Below are positions 32,608 to 38,013 of a stretch of 38,013 bases of DNA, in pieces. Below the pieces are notes generated by a model that was not told the origin of the DNA, ran no database searches, and saw nothing but the letters and a program-made list of their open reading frames with translations. Each line of letters begins with the position of its first letter. The stretch's first letter is position 1. This stretch comes from Alphaproteobacteria bacterium (GTDB lineage Bacteria; Pseudomonadota; Alphaproteobacteria; Reyranellales; Reyranellaceae). The DNA is taken from positions 1-38,013 of the forward strand of contig CANJHI010000031.1 of the NCBI GenBank assembly GCA_947474005.1. Direction: 5' to 3'. The position numbers and the translations under genes are program-made.

Positions 32608-33480
32608 ATGAATCAGGCAGACCCTCAGCTCTTCAACGGCCTGTTCCAGGTCAATGGCGCCACCCGCCTCTACGGCACGATCGGCGATCCCATCCGCCAG
32701 CTGCGCATGACCGGGATCATGCCGCAGGTCTTCGCCGCGGTCGGCGCCAATGCCGTCTGGCTGCCGTTCGAAGGCGGTAGCGACCTGCTGCCGCTGATGC
32801 TCGAAGCGCTCGGCCGGATGCGCAATCTCGGCGGCTTCACGGTCACCATCCCGCACAAGACCGGAATCCTACCCCTGCTGGGGCGGACCACCCGGCGCGC
32901 CGAAGCCTCGGGCAGCGTCAATCTGGTGCGCCGCGAGCCGGACGGCATCCTGGCCGGCGACATTGTCGACGGCACGGGTTTCGTGCGCGGGCTCGAGGCC
33001 CAGGGCCATCGCGTGCGCGGCGCTAGCGTCTGGCTGGTCGGTCTGGGCGGCGCCGGCGGCGCCATTGCCGCCGCGCTCTGCGAGGCCGGCGTCGGACGAT
33101 TGCTCGTCACCGAAATCGATGCCGCGCGCGCGGAGATCGCGATCGACCGCCTGCTGCGGCATTATCCCGACGTCCCGGTGGCGGAAGTGGCGACGCCGCC
33201 CAAGGGCATCCACATCGCCGTCAATGCCACGCCGCTCGGGCTTCGCCCCGGCGACCCGCTGTCGTTCGACCCGATGACGCTCGATACAGGCGTCCTGGTG
33301 GCCGATGTCATCATGAGCCCGGTCGAGACGCCCCTGCTGCAGCGCGCCCGCGCGCACGGACGGCGGATCCATCACGGCCGCCACATGCTCGACCACCAGA
33401 TCCCGCTCTATCTCGAGTGGTTCGGCATCGACGCCAAGGGCATCGATATCGTGGCACTGGTGCGGTCGATCGGCACCTGA
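32608..33480 (+). CDS. Shikimate dehydrogenase-like protein with altered substrate motif
   Basis: 290 residues with the AroE two-domain layout: IPHK with catalytic-type Lys84, N105, D121 in VDGTG, and the dinucleotide motif VGLGGAGGA (about 144-152). True AroE has a serine pair in a G-x-P-I-x-H-S-x-S-P loop that holds the shikimate carboxylate. Here the same place reads GDPIRQLRMT (26-35), with no serine. The C-terminal LDHQIPLYLEWFG keeps the usual Gln. I expect a paralogue acting on another substrate, or an enzyme with low shikimate activity. No other shikimate-pathway gene is nearby. Confidence 0.82.
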   Translation: MNQADPQLFNGLFQVNGATRLYGTIGDPIRQLRMTGIMPQVFAAVGANAVWLPFEGGSDLLPLMLEALGRMRNLGGFTVTIPHKTGILPLLGRTTRRAEASGSVNLVRREPDGILAGDIVDGTGFVRGLEAQGHRVRGASVWLVGLGGAGGAIAAALCEAGVGRLLVTEIDAARAEIAIDRLLRHYPDVPVAEVATPPKGIHIAVNATPLGLRPGDPLSFDPMTLDTGVLVADVIMSPVETPLLQRARAHGRRIHHGRHMLDHQIPLYLEWFGIDAKGIDIVALVRSIGT

Positions 33481-33500
33481 GGCATTTCGCGACGCCTAAA

Positions 33501-33626
33501 TGTCGGGAAATGCGGCCTGCCGGCCCAAGCCCTTGATCCGGCAACGGGAAGGTCGACCGTTTCCCGACACTCTCCTGTCGATTTATCGGCCTCGTGTCGG
33601 AAAAATCGCGTGTCTGAAAAATCGGC
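33501..33626. repeat. Cluster of TGTCGG-AAA repeats between two genes
   Basis: TGTCGGGAAA (33501-33510) has a perfect inverted copy TTTCCCGACA (33560-33569). Two direct near-copies follow in a tandem of period 16 (from 33595 and 33611, TGTCGGAAAA and TGTCTGAAAA), with a weaker TGTCGATTTA at 33576. The cluster fills the gap between convergent genes and carries no recognised function. Confidence 0.55.
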
Positions 33627-34388
33627 CTACAGCGTCACGCCGCCGTTCACATGGAGGGTCTGGCCGGTGATGTAGCTGGCGGCCGGCGAGCAGAGGAAGG
33701 CGATCGCCGCCGCGACCTCGGCCGTCTTGCCGTAGCGGCCCATCGGCACCAGGGCGCTCATTTCCTGCATGCGGGCAAGCGACAGGGCGACATGGGCGCC
33801 GGCGTCCTTTTCGATCAGTCCCGGCGCCACGCAATTGACGGTGCCGCCCGACGGCGCGATCTCGACGGCGAAGGCGCGGGCGAGCGCCTCGACGCCGGCC
33901 TTGGCCGCGGCGGAAACGGGAAAGCTCGGCAGGCCACGGGCAAAGGCATGGGCCACGAAGGACGACACGCCGACCATGCGGCCGCCGGTACCGGCCTTGA
34001 TCAGCCACGGCTTGGCCGCCGTCGCGAATTCGTAGAAAGCCGAGGTCATCGACGCGATGCTGGCATCCCAGGCGGCACGGTCGACCTCGCCGATCGGCCG
34101 GCGGTCGGCGAAGCCCGCATTGCTCACCACGACATCGAGCCGTCCAAACCTGGCCACGGTCTCGTCGACGAGGCGCTGCGCCGTGCCGGGCTGGCTGAGA
34201 TCGCCCTCAAGATACAACGCTTCGGTACCGCTGGCGCGTACCTCCTCGGCGACTTTCTCGGCACCCGCGCGATTCTTGCGGGCATGCAGCACGATGGCGG
34301 TGTCCGGCGCGGCGAGCGCTCGGGCCGTGGCGGCGCCGATGCCGGAGGACGCGCCGGTGATCAGGATGACTCGCTGGATGGAAGGCAT
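33627..34388 (-). CDS. SDR-fold protein lacking the catalytic tyrosine
   Basis: 253 residues from ATG 34388 (no clear ribosome site). The cofactor motif TGASSGIG (11-18), SNAG (89-92) and Ser142/143 are present. The Y-x3-K pair reads S159-A-A-A-K163: lysine is kept and tyrosine replaced by serine. The gene continues with a normal C-terminus ([14 protein letters not shown]). The frame is intact, so this is not simple decay. It may bind NAD(P) without classical catalysis, or use another residue. It lies 41 bases behind the SGNH hydrolase gene on the same strand. Confidence 0.82.
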   Translation of the reverse strand: MPSIQRVILITGASSGIGAATARALAAPDTAIVLHARKNRAGAEKVAEEVRASGTEALYLEGDLSQPGTAQRLVDETVARFGRLDVVVSNAGFADRRPIGEVDRAAWDASIASMTSAFYEFATAAKPWLIKAGTGGRMVGVSSFVAHAFARGLPSFPVSAAAKAGVEALARAFAVEIAPSGGTVNCVAPGLIEKDAGAHVALSLARMQEMSALVPMGRYGKTAEVAAAIAFLCSPAASYITGQTLHVNGGVTL

Positions 34389-34429
34389 GGCCGAATCAGT
34401 AAAGTTCCCCAGGCTCAACGGCAAGGGGC

Positions 34430-35704
34430 TCAACGGCAAGCCTCGCGCACGGCAGGCGCCAGACGTTCCGCGAATCGGCGCGCGCCCTGGACCGAGAAGT
34501 GCCCGTTGTCGACGAAGTCGGCCCCGGCAAAAGAGCCGGGGGATATGGCGACGTAGACATCGCCCAGGGCCTGCGCCGTGCGTTCGAGGATCGCGTTGAA
34601 CCGCTGCTGCAACGGCCAGAGGTCGCGGTCCCGCACCAGCGGCAGCCAGCCATACCGTCCGTCGCCCTGCAGCCTCTCACGGTTGAGCAACTGCCCGACC
34701 CAGATCGTGGCGATGCCGCGCCCGCGGTTGATCGCCGAAATCGACCGGATGTTGCGCTCGTACAGTGCCTCCAGAGCGGGGTCGCTGCCACTCACCGGTT
34801 CGCGGCCATAGGGATCGACGGAGTAGTGCACCGTGTCGACGTCTGCACCGACAAGGCGCGCCAGGACCGTCAGCAGCGGCGAAATCGTGACGTGCGAGCC
34901 GCCGATCCGCCGCACTTTGAGCGAGTCGACCTGGCTCGGCAGGTGGAAGTCGGCATAGCCGGGATCGAGGTTGGGGATGTGCGCGTTGCGCAGGTCATTC
35001 CAGCCCACGTAGTAGATCGCGCAGCGCGGCGGCTTGCCGAACTTGGTCTGGTAGAGCGCCGTCTGGATCAGATGCTCGACGGTCGAATAGCCCGGCACCC
35101 CGTGGTTGACGACAAAGGTGCGATCCCGGCCGAGCTCCTCGCCCAGGCGATCGCTCCAGGTGTCGCCCTCGCCCGCGCCGATGTCGTAGGTCGTCGAGCC
35201 GCCGAACGTCGCCACCACCGTGCGCGTGTCGAGGGCGTGCGGCGCCGGATCGTGCCCGCGCGTGCCCTCGGAGGTGTGGCTGATCGCGAGTCCGGTCGGG
35301 CTCGTGACCCGCAGCGATGGGATCGGCACGGCCTGCAGGGAAGCATGCCACTTGAAACGCTCCGGCTCGGCCGCAACGAGCGGCAGCAGCGCCGGAACGG
35401 CATACCCAGCCCGTATCAGGACTCGGGAGCCCAAGCCCCAGGACAACTCGACCAGCGCGAGCACCAGCACGACCGTCGCGAGCCGCGGCCAGCGGGCAAG
35501 CGCCACGACCAGCGCCAGCAGCACCAGGAGATAGAGGAAGTACTGCGCGCGAGGCCCGCCGTGGCCCAGCCTGTCAGTCGCCGCCATCCACGCTGCTGTC
35601 GCGACGACGACGAGCGCCAGAACCAGTGCGCACAGGACGGGGATCGCTCGCTCGAACCGATAGGGTCGGCGGAGGCCGACATGAGCGAGAAGCGACTTCA
35701 ACAT
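34430..35704 (-). CDS. Membrane-anchored SGNH/GDSL-family hydrolase
   Basis: 424 residues. Three hydrophobic segments (about 20-40, 55-71, 76-92) are followed by an SGNH-like domain: FGGSTTYD with nucleophile-type Ser170, HGVPGYST (the Gly block), VGWND with Asn236, and a C-terminal DNGHFS supplying Asp/His. The catalytic domain is therefore probably periplasmic. SGNH proteins of this layout often act on O-acyl groups of surface glycans. A 15-bp period direct repeat (34412-34440) covers its stop codon. Its upstream region was changed by the integration scar 18 bases away. Confidence 0.82.
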   Translation of the reverse strand: MLKSLLAHVGLRRPYRFERAIPVLCALVLALVVVATAAWMAATDRLGHGGPRAQYFLYLLVLLALVVALARWPRLATVVLVLALVELSWGLGSRVLIRAGYAVPALLPLVAAEPERFKWHASLQAVPIPSLRVTSPTGLAISHTSEGTRGHDPAPHALDTRTVVATFGGSTTYDIGAGEGDTWSDRLGEELGRDRTFVVNHGVPGYSTVEHLIQTALYQTKFGKPPRCAIYYVGWNDLRNAHIPNLDPGYADFHLPSQVDSLKVRRIGGSHVTISPLLTVLARLVGADVDTVHYSVDPYGREPVSGSDPALEALYERNIRSISAINRGRGIATIWVGQLLNRERLQGDGRYGWLPLVRDRDLWPLQQRFNAILERTAQALGDVYVAISPGSFAGADFVDNGHFSVQGARRFAERLAPAVREACR

Positions 35705-35722
35705 GAGAGGGTATCGAGAGAA

Positions 35723-35768
35723 TGGCGCGCCCGAAAAGATTCGAACTCCTAGCCTTCTGATTCGTCGT
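35723..35768 (-). other. 3' fragment of tRNA-Arg(ACG): probable attachment-site scar
   Basis: Read on the minus strand, this runs from the anticodon (ACGAA) through an anticodon-stem 3' half (TCAG), variable loop, T arm with TTCGAAT loop and CGGGCGC-G-CCA end. It matches the 3' half of alphaproteobacterial tRNA-Arg(ACG). The complementary 5' acceptor GCGCCCG and a D arm are missing from the next 100 bases upstream, so it is not a functional tRNA. Such fragments are what integrases leave at the distal end of an element inserted into a tRNA 3' end. Orientation puts the element to the right. Confidence 0.75.
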
Positions 35769-35884
35769 CAGCGCTGGAGGTCTACGAAGGGACCCTACAC
35801 TGCCCGCTATACACCGCAAACCCTTGAAAAGACTTGATTTGATATCGAGCCTCGTCCGTCAATGTATGCGCTCACCTGATCGTT

Positions 35885-35923
35885 GGTGGTTCCACGGTGG
35901 TTCCAAATGCTGACCGGAACCAC
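35885..35923. repeat. GGTGGTTCCA direct repeats near the scar
   Basis: GGTGGTTCCA occurs at 35885-35894 and 35896-35905 (period 11), with an inverted GGAACCAC at 35916-35923. They lie between the tRNA fragment and the integrase remnant, where arm-type integrase or excisionase sites are expected. This role is inferred. Confidence 0.45.
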
Positions 35924-35967
35924 AAAGGTGCGCCAAGGGGAGTTCGCCCTGGCGAGAGTGATGCACG

Positions 35968-36374
35968 GTCTGGGATGCCGAGCTGCGCGGCTTCGGTTGC
36001 CGGGTTCATTCCAGCGGCCGTCGCTCCTTGATCTTTAAGTATCGTGTCGGTGGTGGCCGCAACGCCGCACAACGCAAGCTGCTGCTAGGAACTTATGGGG
36101 CGATCACGGTCGACCAGGCACGAACTTTGGCCCACTAGGCCCAGGCGGAAATTGTTAAGGGTGGCGATCCAGCGGGTGCTCGAGCCGATCATCGGCGGGC
36201 TGCCACCGTTCGCGAGTTTTCTGAGCGTTATCTGGCTGAGCATGCGGATCTGAAGAAGGGAACGATATCCGCACGCGAGGACAGAAGGCTGATCGATCGC
36301 CATGTCATTCCTAAGATCGGCACCCGCAAGGTCGTTGACCTCGCAGCCACTGACATCGCCAAGGTGGTGCACGG
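35968..36374 (+). pseudogene. Tyrosine-type site-specific integrase, degraded
   Basis: The frame from 35968 reads VWDAELRGFGCRV, then YRVGGGRNAAQRKLLLGTYG and VDQARTLA, the Arm-type DNA-binding domain of tyrosine integrases. It continues through a core-binding part (FSERYLAEHADLKKGT, IPKIGTRKVVDLAATDIAKVVH). A TAG at 36136-36138 interrupts it. The N-terminus before VWD is not recognisable, and a TGA lies just upstream in frame. The sequence stops matching at 36374, before the catalytic domain with its R-H-R-Y residues. It therefore cannot make an active recombinase. It is next to the tRNA fragment, as expected of the integrase of that element. Confidence 0.85.
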
Positions 36375-36497
36375 ATTCCGGCCGCGCTGCTGCTGGGCCT
36401 GATTGGGCTCGCTGCGTTCCTGTGGGCACTGCGCAACGGCCAGTACGACGACCCAGACGGGGCTGCCGGCCGCATATTGTTCGACGACGACGACTGA
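36375..36497 (+). pseudogene. ccoS: 5'-truncated ccoS (cbb3 oxidase assembly protein)
   Basis: 40 codons starting IPAALLLGLIGLAAFLWALR and ending NGQYDDPDGAAGRILFDDDD then TGA. This is the characteristic body of CcoS: one membrane helix, then N-x-QYDD-x-x-G and an acidic tail. The normal N-terminus of about ten residues is missing. The sequence joins the integrase remnant directly, and no start codon lies in frame before the upstream TGA. CcoS helps insert cofactors into cbb3-type cytochrome oxidase and normally follows ccoI. No ccoNOQP or ccoGHI genes are in the window. Confidence 0.85.
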
Positions 36498-36507
36498 GGA
36501 GAGAGAC

Positions 36508-36696
36508 ATGTCGCATTGGATCATGGGAATACTGGCCGCCCTGTTCGGCCTCGTTGGCCTGTTCATGGCGGGAGCGGCCCGCGACTTCGGCATCCTGGCC
36601 TTCGGCCTCGCCCTGTCGCTGTTCGCGGTGCTGTTCTGCTGGTGGATGATCAAGATCGCTTACGACGAGGCGGAACGCAGCTCGACTGAGGGCTAG
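36508..36696 (+). CDS. Small membrane protein following ccoS
   Basis: 62 residues with GGAG upstream. Two hydrophobic segments (about 5-22 and 28-50: MGILAALFGLVGLFMAG and FGLALSLFAVLFCWWMIK) are followed by a charged tail (YDEAERSS). Small proteins of this shape often follow ccoS in alphaproteobacteria, which agrees with its place 10 bases behind the ccoS remnant. The frame is intact, but its original promoter was probably lost with the start of the cluster. Function unknown. Confidence 0.7.
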   Translation: MSHWIMGILAALFGLVGLFMAGAARDFGILAFGLALSLFAVLFCWWMIKIAYDEAERSSTEG

Positions 36697-36697
36697 T

Positions 36698-36711
36698 TTG
36701 ATCTGCATCAG
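36698..36711. promoter_or_regulatory. FNR/FixK-type box (9/10 match)
   Basis: TTGAT-CTGC-ATCAG matches the TTGAT-N4-ATCAA consensus at nine of ten positions. Its centre is about 60 bases before the start codon at 36765, a spacing that suits activation. FNR/FixK proteins bind such boxes under low oxygen. Confidence 0.65.
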
Positions 36712-36728
36712 GGCCTGCGGACGGGAAG

Positions 36729-36746
36729 AACGGCAAACTTGCCGTT
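36729..36746. promoter_or_regulatory. AACGGCAA-AC-TTGCCGTT palindrome
   Basis: A perfect palindrome with eight-base arms lies between the FixK-type box and the ribosome site of the gene at 36765. It would sit near the transcription start, so it could be an operator or a 5' hairpin. Confidence 0.45.
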
Positions 36747-36764
36747 ACATCCAAGGAGGCACAC

Positions 36765-37148
36765 ATGACACTTAAGCGACTTCGGCTAGAACTGGCCCGG
36801 ACGCCGCAGTTCCCGAACGGCAGCTCGCACCACGGTTACGAATTTACGGCTCCGCTGGATGCCCAGGGGCATCTCGATCCCGTGGGTTGGTCTCGGAACA
36901 AGGCCGCCTGCACCGTCCGCCGATTCTGGGAAAAGGCCGATGACGAGGCGGGCACGCTGATCCATCGCCGCGACGGCAAGTGGGCCTTTTCCTACAGGCC
37001 CGGAGACGAGGACGACGAACCGATCTTCCGGTTCGACACCCACAGGTTCGTAGTCGGCGAATATGTAAGCGTGACGGAGCACGATGGCGTCGAACGGCCC
37101 TTCAAGGTTGTCGACATTCATCCGGTGGCTGCTGCACGACAGTTCTAG
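36765..37148 (+). CDS. Conserved hypothetical protein in a FixK-box unit
   Basis: 127 residues with a near-perfect ribosome site (AAGGAGG). It is soluble and charged, with recognisable stretches: SSHHGYEFTAPLDAQGHLD (20-38), VRRFWEKADDEAG (51-63) and HRFVVGEYVSVTEHDG (92-107). I recall similar proteins in Bradyrhizobium relatives, all without known function. The FixK-type box upstream suggests low-oxygen expression. I cannot name a domain. Confidence 0.72.
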   Translation: MTLKRLRLELARTPQFPNGSSHHGYEFTAPLDAQGHLDPVGWSRNKAACTVRRFWEKADDEAGTLIHRRDGKWAFSYRPGDEDDEPIFRFDTHRFVVGEYVSVTEHDGVERPFKVVDIHPVAAARQF

Positions 37149-37175
37149 GTGATCATGACGATGCGTGGTTTCGTT

Positions 37176-37189
37176 TTGATCCAGATCAA
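37176..37189. promoter_or_regulatory. Perfect FNR/FixK-type box
   Basis: TTGAT-CCAG-ATCAA is a full match to the consensus. Its centre is about 41 bases before a plausible transcription start near 37223, with CATCAT (37211-37216) in the -10 position. This is class II activator spacing. The start codon of the HicB-like gene is at 37238. Confidence 0.8.
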
Positions 37190-37237
37190 TGCTCCGCCGT
37201 CGACTGTTTGCATCATCGATCCAAGTGGAGGGAGAAG

Positions 37238-37498
37238 ATGCTGGATGCGAGCTACTACTCGTTCATCGAACGCACGAAAGACGGGCGGTTCACTGCGTGG
37301 GTGCCCGATCTTCCCGGCGTAGCAATTACCGGTGACACAGAGGAAGAGGTGATTCGCACGCTCTCCCAAACCATTCGGCAATGCGTGCGAGAAATGATCA
37401 TCAACGGCAAGCCGGTGCCCAAAGCTTCGCCGATCGACCAGTTGTCGCGCGGGAGCGGAGAACGGCAGGTCCATCGCCTACTCCTCATGATCGGCTAG
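37238..37498 (+). CDS. HicB-like (UPF0150) protein without a HicA partner
   Basis: 86 residues from ATG 37238, with GGAGGGAG upstream. The HicB-like fold is visible as YYSFIERTKDGRFTAWVPDLPGVAITGDTEEEVI (in two pieces, about 6-22 and 23-39), then a helix and GKPVPKAS. Many such proteins are antitoxins paired with HicA, an mRNA interferase. No HicA-like gene lies on either side and the C-terminus has no clear DNA-binding domain. It is a lone HicB-fold protein under a perfect FixK-type box, so an oxygen-linked role is possible. Confidence 0.8.
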   Translation: MLDASYYSFIERTKDGRFTAWVPDLPGVAITGDTEEEVIRTLSQTIRQCVREMIINGKPVPKASPIDQLSRGSGERQVHRLLLMIG

Positions 37499-37516
37499 GC
37501 AACTGCCGAGGGAAGA

Positions 37517-37699
37517 ATGGGCAGGCCATTCCTCTACTGTTGCCCGATTACGGGCATGAACGTTCAAGGCCTAGCCTCTGACGACGCGCCATCTGAGGTT
37601 GAGACAAGTCGCCTTGAAATGGTCCAGTGCCTTGCCTGCGGTGGGTTTCATCTGATCGACCCCTCCAAAGGAACCCTGCCACCAGCCGACAACAAGTGA
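37517..37699 (+). CDS. Small cysteine-rich protein, probable zinc-binding
   Basis: 60 residues. FLYCCPITGMNVQG (5-18) and QCLACGGFHLIDP (37-49) supply Cys8, Cys9, C38-x2-C41 and His45, a likely zinc site. Such small proteins recur in Bradyrhizobium-type genomes without a known function. GAGGGAAG precedes ATG 37517, and the gene lies 18 bases after the HicB-like gene, so both probably share the FixK-box promoter. Confidence 0.65.
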   Translation: MGRPFLYCCPITGMNVQGLASDDAPSEVETSRLEMVQCLACGGFHLIDPSKGTLPPADNK

Positions 37700-37748
37700 G
37701 AGTACGACGAGAGAGATCGCGTGCAATCCGGCCCAGCACACCGACGGA

Positions 37749-37928
37749 TCAGACGCGCATCCATTCCTGCCGCAGGGCATCGTAGGTCGCGTATTCCTCA
37801 CGGCGGGATCCGTCCGTTGCACGCAGCAGCCAAGTCGGCTCGCTGCCCGCATCGTTGCGACGGCCTACGACCTCATAAACCGCCCGTGAGGCATCGGTGC
37901 GCTTAATATACCGCCAGCCGAGCATCAT
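37749..37928 (-). CDS. Small protein of 59 residues, function unknown
   Basis: An intact frame from ATG 37928 (a second ATG follows) reads MMLGWRYIKRTDASRAVYEV, then PTWLLRATDGSRREEYATYD and ends EWMRV. The composition is protein-like: alternating charged and aromatic residues, few low-complexity runs. A second short minus-strand frame ends six bases upstream of its start, suggesting an operon. No clear ribosome site is visible. I do not recognise a family. Confidence 0.5.
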   Translation of the reverse strand: MMLGWRYIKRTDASRAVYEVVGRRNDAGSEPTWLLRATDGSRREEYATYDALRQEWMRV

Positions 37929-37934
37929 CGGTTC

Positions 37935-38013
37935 TTACTTGCGCGATTTGACCCGAGCGCCCTGGCGGAGCCAGCTGCGGTACCGGAGGCTGGCGGCGCC
38001 AAGCGAAAGAGCA
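37935..38013 (-). CDS. Possible C-terminal end of a gene running off the right edge
   Basis: The last 25 codons of an open minus-strand frame (LGAASLRYRSWLRQGARVKS near the end, then TAA at 37937-37935). The basic tail and the six-base gap to the next gene are gene-like, but the piece is too short to identify. Confidence 0.35.
   Translation of the reverse strand, partial: ALSLGAASLRYRSWLRQGARVKSRK

Noticed and set aside
35723..35820. A complete tRNA gene
   Set aside because: The T arm and acceptor 3' half are good, but there is no D arm or matching 5' acceptor strand, and position 33 is G instead of U.
1..38013. CRISPR array, rRNA genes, intact insertion sequence
   Set aside because: No regularly spaced repeats, rRNA-like sequence or transposase with terminal inverted repeats was seen on either strand.

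Overview
This is a GC-rich (roughly two-thirds GC), densely packed chromosomal segment of an alphaproteobacterium. The evidence is the protein-family mix: a ring-hydroxylating Rieske oxygenase, a fused indolepyruvate oxidoreductase, a CyaC-like membrane cyclase, YqgE, DUF6111 beside a CCA-adding enzyme, FixK-type boxes and a CcoS remnant. Bradyrhizobium- or Reyranella-like lineages fit, but the genus cannot be fixed from the sequence alone.

Layout. 1-187: no gene I can support, only a repeat-like inverted element. 188-3574 (-): a secreted-type protein with a seven-repeat FG-GAP propeller and RTX repeats. 3575-4455: an orphan terminator, a small helix-turn-helix protein and a repeat-rich gap. 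4456-6942 (-): a tightly coupled Nudix / DUF6111 / CCA-adding enzyme / membrane protein operon. 7010-13855 (+): a MoxR / DUF58 / DUF4159 / VWA operon, divergent from the Nudix gene. 13936-16047 (+): pirin, SDR and an exported protein. 16239-19278: Rieske oxygenase and SDR (-), divergent from an HCCA-isomerase-like gene and an OmpA-like gene (+), which resembles a small catabolic cluster. 19294-22735 (-): an operon of sxtJ-like, DUF5989, carbamoyltransferase and quinone oxidoreductase genes. 22834-23517 (-): TetR regulator. 23637-27456 (+): HAD hydrolase, RecX, ArsC-like, heme/2Fe-2S adenylate cyclase and TPR protein. 27588-31100 (+): fused 2-oxoacid:ferredoxin oxidoreductase. 31302-35704: YqgE (-), peroxiredoxin and AroE-like (+), then SDR and SGNH hydrolase (-).

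The right end is the most unusual part. A 3' fragment of tRNA-Arg(ACG) on the minus strand (35723-35768) looks like the scar of an integrated element. It is followed by a tyrosine-integrase pseudogene carrying an in-frame stop. The integrase breaks off exactly where a 5'-truncated ccoS (cbb3 oxidase assembly) begins. Beyond it lie a small membrane protein, a conserved hypothetical protein and a HicB-like protein. Two FNR/FixK-type boxes (one perfect TTGAT-N4-ATCAA, one 9/10) sit about 50 bp upstream of the last two. I read this as the tail of a microaerobic (FixK) regulon cut off by a now-degraded integration event.

Two small minus-strand reading frames at the far right complete the window. 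No CRISPR array, rRNA gene, intact tRNA gene or intact insertion sequence was seen.
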